From Mycteria americana (lineage: Eukaryota > Chordata > Aves > Ciconiiformes > Ciconiidae): a stretch of 64,000 nucleotides of DNA. The translations under genes were made by a program, and so were the position numbers. Below the pieces are notes generated by a model. It saw only the letters and a program-made list of their open reading frames with translations, was not told where the DNA came from and searched no databases. Of this stretch, positions 27,176 through 38,107 are shown one piece after another. Location: the NCBI RefSeq assembly GCF_035582795.1, contig NC_134373.1:32334501-32398500 (forward strand), given 5' to 3'. The first letter of the stretch is position 1. The number at the start of each line of letters is the position of its first letter.

Positions 27176-27499
27176 AGAAAAACTGTATTACTAACAGCAC
27201 ACTGGTTTCTTAAACAGTTATCAAGTGCTGTTCTAAGAATTAATTTTGCAATTAAAGAGTATAAACCTAAGTCATAATTATAAAAAAGGCATTTATACCA
27301 GTTATTTCAAGTTGTACACATCAAGGGAAGCAGCACCATAGCTTAATGAGGAACAAATCCCATCCATAATTTAAACAGCTAGGAACAAGTCATTTCATAC
27401 CAAAAAATACAAATATTCATATCAGTACCATATTTACTAATATAGTTAAGAAAAACCTAAATAATCCAAACAAGTGCACCCCATTTTGTTTCCTTATAC

Positions 27500-28484
27500 T
27501 CATTGTTTCATAATGCTATTTTGCAGAGTTCTTTGTAACCTAGCTATGTTGGCATCCAGGGCTGCTAAGCTATTCTTAAAGTCCTCTTCATCTCGAGAAG
27601 TAAACGTTGAGAAAGAGGATGCACTCCATTCAGACTTCCCTGATATATCATCAAATGAAATGGAACTAAAATCAGCTATTTCACTGCCTTTTTTCTGAGA
27701 AATCTCTTTCTGAAATAGTATTGGTACACAAGGGTATGTACCAGGCTGAGGTTGGTCTGGTTTATGTGTGAAGTCTTTTGCAGCTCCACTTGGAGTACCT
27801 TTTGGCCTCATTTGGACTTTGTCTCCTTCTGGCTTCACTTTATCCCCTGTAACTTCAAGTGTGTTTTCCATAGTCTTTTTCACACTGTACCCAGCACTTA
27901 ATTTATCCAGAATAGTTGGATCCTTTGATATGTCACATCCATTCTGCTGCACAGAGTTTGAGAGCTCACAGTGGTAGTCCAACATCTTACAAGCCCCTCT
28001 ACTTTGCGGTAGCACACCAGTTGTTTCAGAGATTGGTTGCTGTTTTTTAGAGGCACTGCTAGTCAATGGAATATAAACGGTCTCATCCAACTTGTTTTGG
28101 TCATCTAGTAAAGTCCCAGAATCACTAACTGTTTCTGCATCTTGCTTCAGTGAGGTTAGCAGTATTCTGGGAGCTGATGTTCCTTCTTCTGAGAACATAC
28201 TGTTTGCCTTACTTCCTTCAGCAGCAAACTTTTCATAGGCTGGATTTCGCATTTTTAATTCTCCACTTTTATTTGAGAACTGAAGTTCTGTATCTATCAA
28301 AATATGATCCATTTCTAATTTTTTAAGGTAAGTCATTACTGAAGTACTCCCCGGAAACGGATCAGGCTGCATCTGCTTTTCATGGTCTTCTAAAAGAGAC
28401 TTTGAGAGACCTTTTTCAGGTTTGGGCCTAATGTTGTCTACTGTGAGGTCAGACAGAAGCTTGGCCATACTGCCCTGCAAGGTC
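27500..28484 (-). CDS. CCDC14: CCDC14 terminal coding exon 13 with stop
   Basis: A 985-bp exon for residues 622-949 ending in TGA at 27502-27500. It opens with [13 protein letters not shown], finishing the coiled coil, passes through a poorly conserved linker, and ends with [14 protein letters not shown] and [12 protein letters not shown] near the C-terminus. Acceptor ATCTTAACAG. Confidence 0.93.
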
Positions 28485-31400
28485 CTGTTAAGATAAGATC
28501 AATTAATGAGATTGAAAAATAGTCACTAAAAAAATAGTTTAAAACTTTTATATAACACCAAAACATAAGATTCATCAGACTGCAGCAAAGTTACAAGTCT
28601 CTTTCTACTTGTTGTCATAAAATGTAGTATAAATGTGAACCAATTCCAGGTTTCTTGAATTTCTTTCCTCAGGTCAGCTCAATGTGCCTATAAAGTAACT
28701 AAAATAGCACAACCCAATGAAGCTCTTGAGATTATTCCTGATTTACCTGCTTTGAGTGCTACAAAATGGAATAAATCGATATCGAGAAACAGTTACAAAG
28801 CATATAGAAACAGTTACCAAAATCAGTAAGAAATTTTTTCTGAATTATTCTTCCCATTGCATCTAAATAAAAAAATATAATAAAAGAAATAGTTCTTCTC
28901 ATTTTCTGCTTTGTACATCAAAAGAAATAAATGCTTAAATGCTTATGTATATAGCATATACACATACACATGTAATAAGACATCATTATACTACCATCTG
29001 GTGGTCAGTATAGTAGTCATAGAAGCGTGTAATGTGTCTAAACTTCTACTAAAGAATCTGAAGTGTTGATTAAAAATTCGGCCATTCCAAACAGTATCAA
29101 CTATAAACAAGACAGACAACAGTTTAACTTCCTGTACATATCATGTCCAAACAAACTGGATGTACATATCGCTTTGCATGTGCAAAAAGCTACGTAAGTC
29201 TCCTAGCTCACCCCTATATTCATCATAAAAGACCATGATGAGAAATAAATTCACAGTAATAGTTCTAAAAAATTGTGAGTAACACCACCTTCATTCAGTG
29301 ATCCAAGAACTCCCACCTTTACCCATACTTAATATCTGGGTATAATTTACTTCAAATGTGTGTACAATTAAAGAAAGGACTGCTCATTCCCACAGGAAGA
29401 GGTTGCTGTGGGTCCTGAAGACAGATCTTCAGACCAGTTTCTGAACCAGTGTAAAGAAAGAAAGAAAGAAAAAAAGATCCCTCCTTAATTCAGGTTAAGA
29501 GTTAGTTTCCAAATTCTACAGCTTCAAGGGAAGTATCAGTAGGTTTTCAGGTGCATGCACTTCCCATGTTGCTCCTTATTGGCAGCTCTGCTATTAAGAG
29601 TTAAAACTTTGCACAAGTTAAGGCAGATAGCATTTTACTTTACAACAGAACTCAAGTCATGAGTTCTGACTGACAACAACAGGGTTGACAAGACAACCCT
29701 GTTTTAAGAAAATTATAGTACCATTGGAGCAAAAGTAACTACGAAGAGGAGTTTTAGCCTACGTGACCTACTACCACCAAGATACTAAGCTTACAATAAT
29801 CCAAAGTATGAAGGGGGAAAAAAAAAAGTGATGTCAAGAGGCAAAAAAATAGCTTAGCCAATAGCACCTGGTTAATTCACGCAGTCTGTTAACTTCTGCA
29901 TCACGCTGACGTAACGTTATGCCCAAAATCTTATTTTCTTTCTCTGAAGCTTCCAGCTTAAACTGAAGGCTCTTCACATTTGCTAATGCCTCTTCCACTT
30001 CTAAAATGCCAAGAAGAATTTACCTAATTATTTAAGTTTTAAAACACTAAATGAAGAATAAACATATTCAAAACACATACCAATCTTGCGCTTGGCAGAA
30101 TGAATGTCATAATGCTGTTTGTTTTCAAGCAATTCTTCTTCTTTATCTTGAATATCTTTTGCAAGACGTTTATTTTCTTCTTTCTGACTTTCTATTATCT
30201 TAAGTAGTTCTTCATTTTTAGCCTGCAGTGACTCAAGGCCTTTCAGTGATTCTTTCAATTGACTCTGGAGCACCATATTCAAGGACTGCAAAGAAACTAC
30301 TACAGAAAGTAAAACATAAAAAGTTTGTTTTGTGTGGCACAGTTTGAATTTCTAAATAAAACTAAGTTTTTAAATAATCTTGGTAATATGAATTTTGCTT
30401 ACAGATAGAAGGGTTTTTTGAGGCAGCGAGATAAAACTCAAGCTTTCTCCTTAATTATGTGTCATCTTCATTTTAAGACGCACATAACGAAAAATAATCT
30501 GCTCAGCAGCTGAAGAGCTGAGTCTCGCTATATGGAGTCTAAACAGGCACAACAATCCATGCAAATGCAGTTGCATGATTAGACCCACAACACTTAGTTC
30601 AGTTGCCACTAAAGGCCACAATACGTACTGTTATTTTTAAATGACATACCTATATCTTTATATGTCTGTATCTATTTAAATAAAGCTTTAACAAAAATGC
30701 CCCTAACAAGCATCATTCTCTATTAGTACTTTACATTCATAGTTGCAGCTCTGTCCAGATGTCTTCTCACTTCTTTCTCGTTCCCCGAGTTGCTGGTTTA
30801 ATATTCTTAGTCTCCTAAATATGAATTGTGAAAAAGCACAAATTCAGAAAGTTCAGAATAAGCTCAAAACCACTGCATTTTAAATTAGTTTGGTAAGAAG
30901 TTGCTACTGAGAATTAAATGTCACAGAATGTTTCAGAAACATCAAAAAGTTTTAAAAATGCATTTTTCTTACATTCCTATATTTCTTCAACACAAAAGAC
31001 CCTTTGCAAGTTCTGGTAAATATCTTTCCCTCTGTTCTGATGTAAAGTGCTACCCAGTTATGTATTTGAGAGCTCCCCTGAAATGAGAGACATTTTTGCA
31101 TTTGAGAATAGACTACAAAAGAATATAAGCAGGCTAACTACCTTGATACTGCAGTTTTCAGAGACAATGATCCCACCTAGACAAGGGCCCAATCATGATG
31201 TAACTGATGCTACCAAAACATCAGTATTAACTGAAGTCTTGCTGTGAGTTAATTATTTAAACTATATAACCTTACCAACGCACCTTCTAATACATAAATA
31301 CTGCACAGACAGGAATGAAAGGGTCGTAACACACCATAACAATGCTAAAATATGCAGTTTAGAACAGACCAGTTTAAGATGCTTTAGGCACATTTGCAGT

Positions 31401-34400
31401 AAATACAGAATCACTGACGAGTTACTAACCTACGCAGCTGGGCATTTTCACTTCTGAGAGGCTGTAAAACTAGTGCTATTTCAGCTTGTATATTTGTACT
31501 CCCCACTACTTCTGGGAGCAATGATATGCAGTCTTCTATTTCACTCATCAACCTTAACATTTCTGAATCATCTGCAAGAGGTGACGGAAAAAAGACACCA
31601 TAAACATATAAACCTGCAATATGACAATATTTTATATGTGATTAAGCAATCTACAAAGTGATATTATAGTATCTACTTTTCTTCTCCAAGAAAACCTCAT
31701 CTTTATTTTAACTGTATTTATTTATTTAAAATTTTTAAGCTTGACTATGAAAACTATGCTTTAGATTCTTGATAAATCACAACCCACCATCTCTCCAACC
31801 AACCTTGGTGGGATTGCTGTTGCAAATGTCTATGCTGCTCCCTTTCTCAGGGGAAAACACTGTATATGAAATGAGAACAATCCTTATCTTAGCTGTTACG
31901 ATAATGTTAAAATACTCCAAAAAATAATTTAATACTTATCCAGAGTGAAACACGAAGCTATTGAAGTTGTGGAGAACCACTCTAAGATGTCACATATCAT
32001 CTGACACAACTTCCAGAGATGGAAGTGCTCACTCATTTAACACAGCTCTTGTGTTATTCATATGTAATCACTCTACTGCACAATGAAAATGTCCTCACCT
32101 TGATCTGTTATCAGTGCTCTGAGTTCTCCCAGAAGATACTTTACAGTCTTAACTTTATGCGTTGTTTCTTCTGGACTTTCTTTTCTAGATTTTAGAACTT
32201 TCTTCACAAAACTTGTCTTACAGCTTGTATCTCTCACTGGGGCTACGTCAAGTACATTCAATCCATCTTCTTCGCTGACCGTGTCCTCACTGTGTTCTTC
32301 AGAAGTATCCTCCTCTTTGTTACTTGAAGCATTATGTTTTGCTGGACAATGATGATGGTGCTTCTGTTCAGTCCTGCCGTTCATCATTTCATGTGATTGT
32401 AACAGGGCCAGGTGAGCTTGTATGCATCTTATCAAATCTGCTTCTTTTACCTGTTGCTCATGGTTTGGGGTCATCGCTCTGCCAGAAGATGACAGGATGA
32501 ATGTAGGCACTGTAGAGTTACTTGATGCACCTGATGCTATACAAGGGATCACACTAGGAAAAGCAGTGGCAGACTGTATTTGCACAGCAGTAGTAGGCGC
32601 AGCAGAAACTACTGGGCAAACCACACGTCCTCCCATCTCTGGCCCACGTTCATTGCCACCATCTACAGGAACACCCTGCATAAAGAATATTCATATTAAA
32701 AAAGTAACATGATTTTTTTTTTTAAATCTTAAAAAAAAACCAAAATACCCTTGTCTGACTCAATGTAGTTTTGATCATTCTTTGCAAATTATAAACGCAA
32801 CCACAACTCATTAATTGCATAACTTTCCAGTATATTAAGGAGCAATTAAAGTGTAAATCTGGTTTAGATTACCTTTATCTTAAATGTTACTGGCAACATT
32901 AAAGCACAGTTCTTTTTCAGCTGTTCTGTAAAGAAAAAACCTCAGCAGTGTTTCATTTGTTGGGTTTTTTTGCTTTATGAATACTCACTCCTTGAATCAA
33001 ACCAGAACACGGAAGAAAAAAAATAAAGTATACTAAATATTTCAGTATTTTAAGTAGGTGGATTTCTTAAAAGCCAAGGACAGCACTAACTATACATGGA
33101 CTGCCTGCAGATGGAAGGTAAGTCCACAGTCTTAGAGTTTCAAGGTGCAAGCCCTTTACCACATTTCCCAAGGTGGCAGTTGGTACTCTCTGTTAGTTCT
33201 ATTCCACACCCTGAAATACACAAGTATTTTAAAATGTGCCTCTGAGATAATACACAGTGTCTGAAGAAATAACCAGCTTGATCATTGGCAGGGAAAAGCT
33301 ATATGAGATAGGATTCTTTTATCAGGAGTTGGTTAATGATCCTAATGTGCATTAGTAAGAATGTATTTATTAACAGTAATGAATAATTTCCTGCACCTTC
33401 CATGTTTGCTGTCTATTACAGAATTCACCACGCAGAAACAACCAGCCAGTTGAAATGCTTCTAATTTCATTTTTTGGTATCTATGTAAAATATATTTTAA
33501 ATAGCAGTATTTTCTCTCATTATTTATTCTGTTCATCTATAGGCTGAAAGAGGCTTTTTTTTTTCTTTAAGGAAAATTATTACATAAAACCAAGAAAACC
33601 CACACACTTAAATAAATGCATAAATAAATAGGCAGTGCTAATTTAAAATGTTTATTAATAGTCAAAATCAAGCTTTTACTTACTGACTGAATAGATAAGG
33701 GATTAGCAGACTCCTGCAGGGACAGAGCTGGTGTGGAGGTAGGTAATTGGTAATTAAAAGCTGTAACATTTTGACATCCTAAAAGAAAACAACACTTACA
33801 GATCAGGGCAATTTTGGGCAAAACTCATACAGTAAAATAGCAGGCTCTAATAGTTCCACTAACCGTGATCTGAGGTAGGAAAAGAAGTTACAGTAGGAGT
33901 TTCATTACTGTTCTGTGGTGGTTGGCCAGTTATCAGAGACATCTGAGTTTGCACATGCTCACACAGTTTCTGATGCATCACAGGAGAGTGTTGACTGCAA
34001 GGCACATGAATTGGTTGAACCAGCTGATTCTGTGCTGCACTGGAAAGCTCTTTCTCAGTGGAAGGTGTGGTGGACAAGGCAAGTTTTCTATTTGATATTG
34101 GCACTATAGAGAAAAGAACAAAAAAACCCAGCTGAAGTTGTCTGTCTTCTTGATGTACACAAACCCATTGTGTCATCAGGCAGACTCTGGCAGGTTCCTT
34201 TGAAAAAGAAAACCGAAAGACCCTACAGCCTAAGATTCCAGCCAGATTTTTACTCACCAGCAAATCAATCCATCATTTCTTTCTTCTAGACAGAGCAACC
34301 TAACCCAGTTGGACAGACTGCTGTCCTTGAAAGAAGCAGAGAGATTTAATCCTACAGAAGGCCAGTTCTAAAATGCAATTCTTAAAATCTCTGCTTAGCT

Positions 34401-37400
34401 TCCTAAGCTTTTAGATTATTAGGAATAACCCATACCAAAGCACTCTCCAAACCTAATTTTCTTATGTTGGGTATAATTAAAACTCCATATTTTTACAGTG
34501 CTGGAAAGATATCAGCTATGTGCTTACCTTCTACAATTCACAAAATAGCCATTCTGCTACATACCTAGTCTACAGGCCCCACCTGTCTACTGGATTAGAA
34601 ATCACACAAAAGAAACGGGGTAGAGAGAAGGAGGAATGCTGATAAAAAGTGAAATATTTCAACTGAGAGCAACTCAGCCTAGAGCACTCCATCTGCCTTT
34701 CCATTCAAGTGCTCTGGCCACTAAACCATCTGACGACTTATTATTTATTGCAATACTTTCCTGTTTCCAGAAATTGATCTTTGAGAAAAGCCTGGCTGGA
34801 CACCTAACTCCAGGACAGTTTATAGCTGCATACCCCAGAGACCAAGCACTGTAATGCCTCATTGTCCAAGAGAAATAGGGCACAAGTATTATCATTCTCC
34901 TTCACGCTTCCTACCAGCTAAACTTCATGATGTTGGTGTTTGTAAACATACTCAACTTTCTTCCTTGTACATGAAGCTCAAACTTTTGTGAATTTTAGTA
35001 ACTGTTTAGTAAACATTTAAGGTTTCTAAAAGGCAATGAGTACTGTCTACGTCCTTTTGTGGATCCAGCCCTGGATCAACCTATAACAAGTGACAACAAT
35101 TACCTGAAGCCTTGTTATATCTCAGTAAGTTGAGGAGTCTCTCAATGTTGCTTGAGAAAAAAGCAAACCCAAGAAAGCCCGCTTACCAATTTCTTTTCGG
35201 ACGTGGGCAGGAGTAACGTTTTTTTTCAACCCTTTCTTCTTGGAAGTATTTCCTTTGGTTAGCAAAGGCTTGGAAGTAATTTTAATGGAAGTTGTTTTCC
35301 CAGGCTGTTTATGGATAGTCTCTCTTCCTAGTATTGGTCAAAAGAAAAACTAGTCAACAAAACAGAGCAAAACAGTCTTACAAAGACTAAAAACATAACT
35401 TGAATTTTCAATAGGTACAACCTGTAGCCTCGTTTTGTAAGATACTCTTCAGTAAAGCTGCACAACGGTCAAGTCCATTATGAATAGTATCAACCTGCAC
35501 AAAAAATACTGCAGTCAGAAAATGACTATCACTGTTTTCTTTCAGTGAACCAAGATACTATTTTAGAGGTGAGTGTTCCACACTCTGTCAGCTGAAAAAG
35601 AAAAACTGATAACTAGCAAAAACATGTCATTTTCCATGTATTGCTTTGCAATTACATGAAAGTTTGCAAACATGCAATTTTTGCAAAAAACCTAAATTGT
35701 TTTCTTGCATATGTGTCCATTTGCTGCATTTTATGTTTTGATAATTGCATATGTGTGGGTTTTATTCTTAGTTCCATGTACAGTTAAGCTATTATCTACA
35801 GCCTATTTCTATTCTAGAGATAACTGACTCAGCACTACACAGAAAATAAGCACTGCAGCACTGACTCCATACAACTCACTCTTTTCAGCACAAAACCTAG
35901 CAAATATGCCTATACTTCTGCTAGGGCCAGCTCTAGTCCATAAACAGCATAGTTGTGTTTGCAAAATATATCCTGTGCCTTAATGAGATTTGTCAGAGCC
36001 AAACTCACTGTACACAAAGCCAACTTGCATGTATCTACACGATGCAGTACAGACGCTCTTGCTAGCTTTGCAGGAGCTATTGCCAGTCCAGATGCAGTAG
36101 TATCTAAATTAACCTGTTTTTCTTCTATTATTTGAGGTATTCCAATTTCCCTTCTCTTTAGATAACAGAAATGACTGTATTAAAAAGTCATTCAATTACC
36201 TGATCATCAGAATCAGTAGAATAGAGAGAGTATCCGGACTCCACATCAGAATGACATCCTTTTCTTAAGCCAAACCTGAAAAAGTCAAATTCACTGTTTA
36301 TACTACCTCCTTAATATGCAGCAAAGTAAAAAATTTACTTTTATTCAATAATAGCAGACTAAACTAAATTAATTTTATCAAGAAACAAAATATCTTTCTC
36401 TTTCTGAAAACTTTGCACTGCTGCAACAAACTTGTTTAGCAGATATTAACAGCTTATGTCAAAGGAGAATTCAGTCTTTACGTAACAGTCTTACGTACGG
36501 CTAGTAACTATACAAATTCAATCTTTTATAAATAAAACACGCAGGGAGATTCAACCCTGTATTTCTACAGGCAAAATTTCTACTCAGTTTGTGTCCGTCT
36601 GTTCATGGGCTGCTTAGAACCTAGCTGTACTGCCTTTCAGCTAAAAACATTTTCTGATGTATACAAAGAATTTCTGGCTAGTTGTGAAGTATGACAAGTA
36701 TAAGGTTCCCAAACACTCACATATACACTCAAACTTAGACAGTATTCACGATTAAGGTCTTACTGTTTTCTTCCATTTGTTAATTTAGCTGTTCCTGTTA
36801 GCCTTCCGGAAGACAGCACCTGTTGATTACAGAAATATACTTTGATTTTCATGAAGTACTTTCACAACATAATTGAAGACTACCATTGCCCACTAACTCC
36901 AAGAAGTTTTGCTGAGGCAGATCAGTTAAAGGTAATTTACAGCTCTCAGAACAAGGAGGGAGCCCACCACTGCCATCAGAGTCTGAATCTTGTAGTTTTC
37001 ACTTCACAAAACGTACCTTCGCACTGTGAAGCTTCATTAATTTCCGCAGCTTTCTACAGATACAGTAACTCACTTAATGACACGGTCAAGGGCTGACATA
37101 CAAACATACGTTGCAGACTGCCACCAAGCTCTGTAAATACACACCTAAACTTTGGGGATTTCAAGAATCCCCTACGGTCGCTGCTCAAACCACAAATACA
37201 CCAAGGTGGACGAACCCTCGAACAGAAAGCTTGCTGCGGTGCCCCTTACCGACACACACAGACCTGCTGAGCCCTGAGGAAGGGCTGCTGGGCTAAGCCA
37301 GGGAAACCACAGGCATTCGGTGCCGGAAGGCCCGACTCCCCCTCAGGAGTCGTTACACTGATCGCCCAGCTCCGCACTCGGCGGGGACACCCTCCCATCC

Positions 37401-37549
37401 TCCCCGAGTAAGCCAGAGGTCTAGTGAGGCATCTCAAGAGAGGGCTGAGACCCGACTACAGACAAGGAGAGGCTCCAAACGCCCCCGCTCCCCCGGCACG
37501 CCTGCCCCGCACGCACCTTGCAGGGCCGCGCAGCCCCCGACCTGGCCAT
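27500..37549 (-). CDS. CCDC14: CCDC14, coiled-coil domain-containing protein 14 (whole coding span, 13 exons)
   Basis: Thirteen minus-strand exons with GT-AG boundaries join in consistent phase (2850 bp, 949 codons plus TGA). Human CCDC14 is about the same length as I recall it. In order: a conserved N-terminus ([15 protein letters not shown], then [14 protein letters not shown] at about residues 42-55), a Lys-rich basic patch (about 105-120), a Ser/Thr/Gln-rich middle, an acidic run (about 358-375), [12 protein letters not shown] (about 415), a long coiled coil (about 470-640) and a C-terminal block with [14 protein letters not shown] (about 911-924). Known for the family: CCDC14 sits in centriolar satellites with PCM1 and restrains centriole duplication. 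No stop or broken splice site was seen, so I infer a functional gene. Alternative exons cannot be excluded. Identity rests on remembered similarity to the mammalian protein. Confidence 0.93.
29453..29475. repeat. AAAG microsatellite in CCDC14 intron 12
   Basis: About five A/G tetramer units. Confidence 0.8.
29678..29703. other. Perfect 10-bp hairpin in CCDC14 intron 12
   Basis: AACAGGGTTG, six-base loop, then the exact reverse complement. Sits about 170 bases downstream in transcription from exon 12. Confidence 0.85.
29868..30000 (-). CDS. CCDC14: CCDC14 coding exon 12 (coiled coil)
   Basis: A 133-bp exon for residues 578-622, with [20 protein letters not shown], among the most conserved parts of the family as I remember it. 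Acceptor GCATTTTAG, donor GTGCTA, which is weak. Phase 1 in, phase 2 out. Confidence 0.9.
30081..30299 (-). CDS. CCDC14: CCDC14 coding exon 11 (coiled coil)
   Basis: A 219-bp exon for residues 505-578, strongly heptad-like ([19 protein letters not shown] and on). Two acceptors are possible. The upstream TTTCTGTAG fits phase 1 from exon 10 and gives ELVSLQSLN. A downstream TTTGCAG (exon end 30285) would be out of frame with exon 10. Donor GTATGT, phase 1 out; the next intron is just 80 bp. Confidence 0.88.
30735..30814 (-). CDS. CCDC14: CCDC14 coding exon 10
   Basis: An 80-bp exon for residues 478-505 ([18 protein letters not shown] and following). Acceptor ATATTTAG, donor GTAAAG. Phase 2 in, phase 1 out. 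Needed to keep frame between exons 9 and 11. Confidence 0.86.
31430..31571 (-). CDS. CCDC14: CCDC14 coding exon 9
   Basis: A 142-bp exon for residues 431-478 ([18 protein letters not shown] and on to ENAQLR). Acceptor CTCTTGCAG, donor GTTAGT. Phase 1 in, phase 2 out. The coiled coil begins near its end. Confidence 0.88.
32099..32675 (-). CDS. CCDC14: CCDC14 coding exon 8
   Basis: A 577-bp exon for residues 239-431. It has a four-His run (about 344-347), an acidic Glu/Asp/Ser run (about 358-375), then [16 protein letters not shown] just before the junction, a motif that continues as DDSEMLRL in exon 9. Acceptor TTATGCAG, donor GTGAGG. Phase 0 in, phase 1 out. Confidence 0.9.
33684..33778 (-). 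CDS. CCDC14: CCDC14 coding exon 7
   Basis: A 95-bp exon for residues 207-238 (ending ANPLSIQS). Acceptor TTCTTTTAG, donor GTAAGT, a consensus match. Phase 1 in, phase 0 out. Confidence 0.84.
33864..34103 (-). CDS. CCDC14: CCDC14 coding exon 6
   Basis: A 240-bp exon for residues 127-207, rich in Ser, Thr, Gln and Pro, with a His/Gln segment ([17 protein letters not shown]). Acceptor CTCTATAG, donor GTTAGT. Phase 1 in and out. Only 85 bp of intron separates it from exon 7. Confidence 0.84.
35187..35327 (-). CDS. CCDC14: CCDC14 coding exon 5
   Basis: A 141-bp exon for residues 80-127, with a Lys-rich segment ([11 protein letters not shown]) followed by TPAHVRKEI. Acceptor AATACTAG, donor GTAAGC. 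Phase 1 in and out. Confidence 0.86.
35422..35494 (-). CDS. CCDC14: CCDC14 coding exon 4
   Basis: A 73-bp exon for residues 56-80 ([19 protein letters not shown] and following). Acceptor TTGTGCAG, donor GTTGTA, which is weak. Phase 0 in, phase 1 out. The next intron is only 94 bp. Confidence 0.85.
36200..36275 (-). CDS. CCDC14: CCDC14 coding exon 3
   Basis: A 76-bp exon for residues 30-55, including the conserved [18 protein letters not shown]. Acceptor TTTTTCAG, donor GTAATT. Phase 2 in, phase 0 out. Confidence 0.88.
36764..36819 (-). CDS. CCDC14: CCDC14 coding exon 2
   Basis: A 56-bp exon for residues 12-30, [18 protein letters not shown] and the first two bases of a Gln codon. Acceptor is ATCAACAG, donor GTAAGA. 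Phase 0 in, phase 2 out, matching both neighbours. This is one of the stretches that identifies the gene. Confidence 0.88.
37517..37549 (-). CDS. CCDC14: CCDC14 coding exon 1 (start codon)
   Basis: Codes for residues 1-11 ([11 protein letters not shown]). The ATG (37549-37547) has a good Kozak context, GGGCCATGG, and lies in the CpG island. The donor follows AAG as GTGCGT. The frame is open further upstream but has no earlier ATG there, which decides the start. Confidence 0.85.
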
Positions 37550-37910
37550 GGCCCCTGCCCCGGCCCCGGCCGACGCACGGGAGGGGCCACCCGCCCTCCC
37601 GCTCTGCCCCCTCCCGCGGGGCGCGCGCCCTGCGCCGACCAATCCCGAGCCTGCTTGGCTGACGGACGGGACAGCCGTTAGTGGAGGGGCGGGGCTAACG
37701 CCCCCCTGGCCCGCCCCGCATGGCGGGTCCTCGCTGCGCGCCGGCGGCAGCTGGCGCGGGAAGGAGAAGGAGCGGCGTTGCGGAGCGCGGTCGGGGATTG
37801 GCGGAGAATGGGAGCGGAGGAGCCAATCGGAAGAAAGAAGGGAATAGGCGGGGCTAAGGCGGGCTGTGAGGCCGTCAGCGGATGCGGCCGTTGGGGTGAG
37901 GTGGGCTGCC

Positions 37911-37940
37911 GCTTGCCTTGCCTTGCCTTGCCTTGCCTTC
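37911..37940. repeat. CCTTG pentamer microsatellite
   Basis: About five tandem copies of CCTTG at the outer edge of the CCDC14 CpG island. Confidence 0.9.
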
Positions 37941-38074
37941 CTCTCAGGGCGCAGTGTTGCCTCTCGCCCCCGCTCTGCAGCCCCGGAACCTGCCTCTCCG
38001 CTTAATGAGAAAAAAAATCACCTCACATAGCTGGGTCTTCCCGTCTCAGTGCTGTCCTCCCACGGTGTGCTCCC

Positions 38075-38107
38075 AGGGCCTGCTGCTGTTGGGCAGCAGC
38101 AGGCCCT
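38075..38107. other. Perfect 14-bp inverted repeat (hairpin)
   Basis: AGGGCCTGCTGCTG, a 5-base TTGGG spacer, then its exact reverse complement. Lies about 0.5 kb outside the CCDC14 start codon, beyond the CpG island. Confidence 0.85.

Larger units (their letters stand above)
37380..37990. promoter_or_regulatory. CCDC14 CpG-island promoter, possibly bidirectional
   Basis: GC- and CpG-dense block covering CCDC14 exon 1 and its upstream side in an otherwise AT-rich region. It has GC boxes at 37686-37694, 37710-37717 and 37847-37853, and CCAAT motifs at 37639-37643 and 37823-37827 on plus and 37797-37801 on minus. There is no TATA box at a suitable place. Such islands drive broadly expressed genes. 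The mixed motif orientation permits plus-strand transcription too, but no gene is recognisable to the right. Confidence 0.75.

Noticed and set aside
30081..30285. Alternative acceptor for CCDC14 exon 11 at 30286
   Set aside because: Would break the frame from exon 10; the acceptor at 30300 keeps phase and gives the conserved ELVSLQSLN.
37421..37847. Long frames on both strands across the CpG island
   Set aside because: Product of high GC. Only the 11 codons of CCDC14 exon 1 are supported by splice phase.
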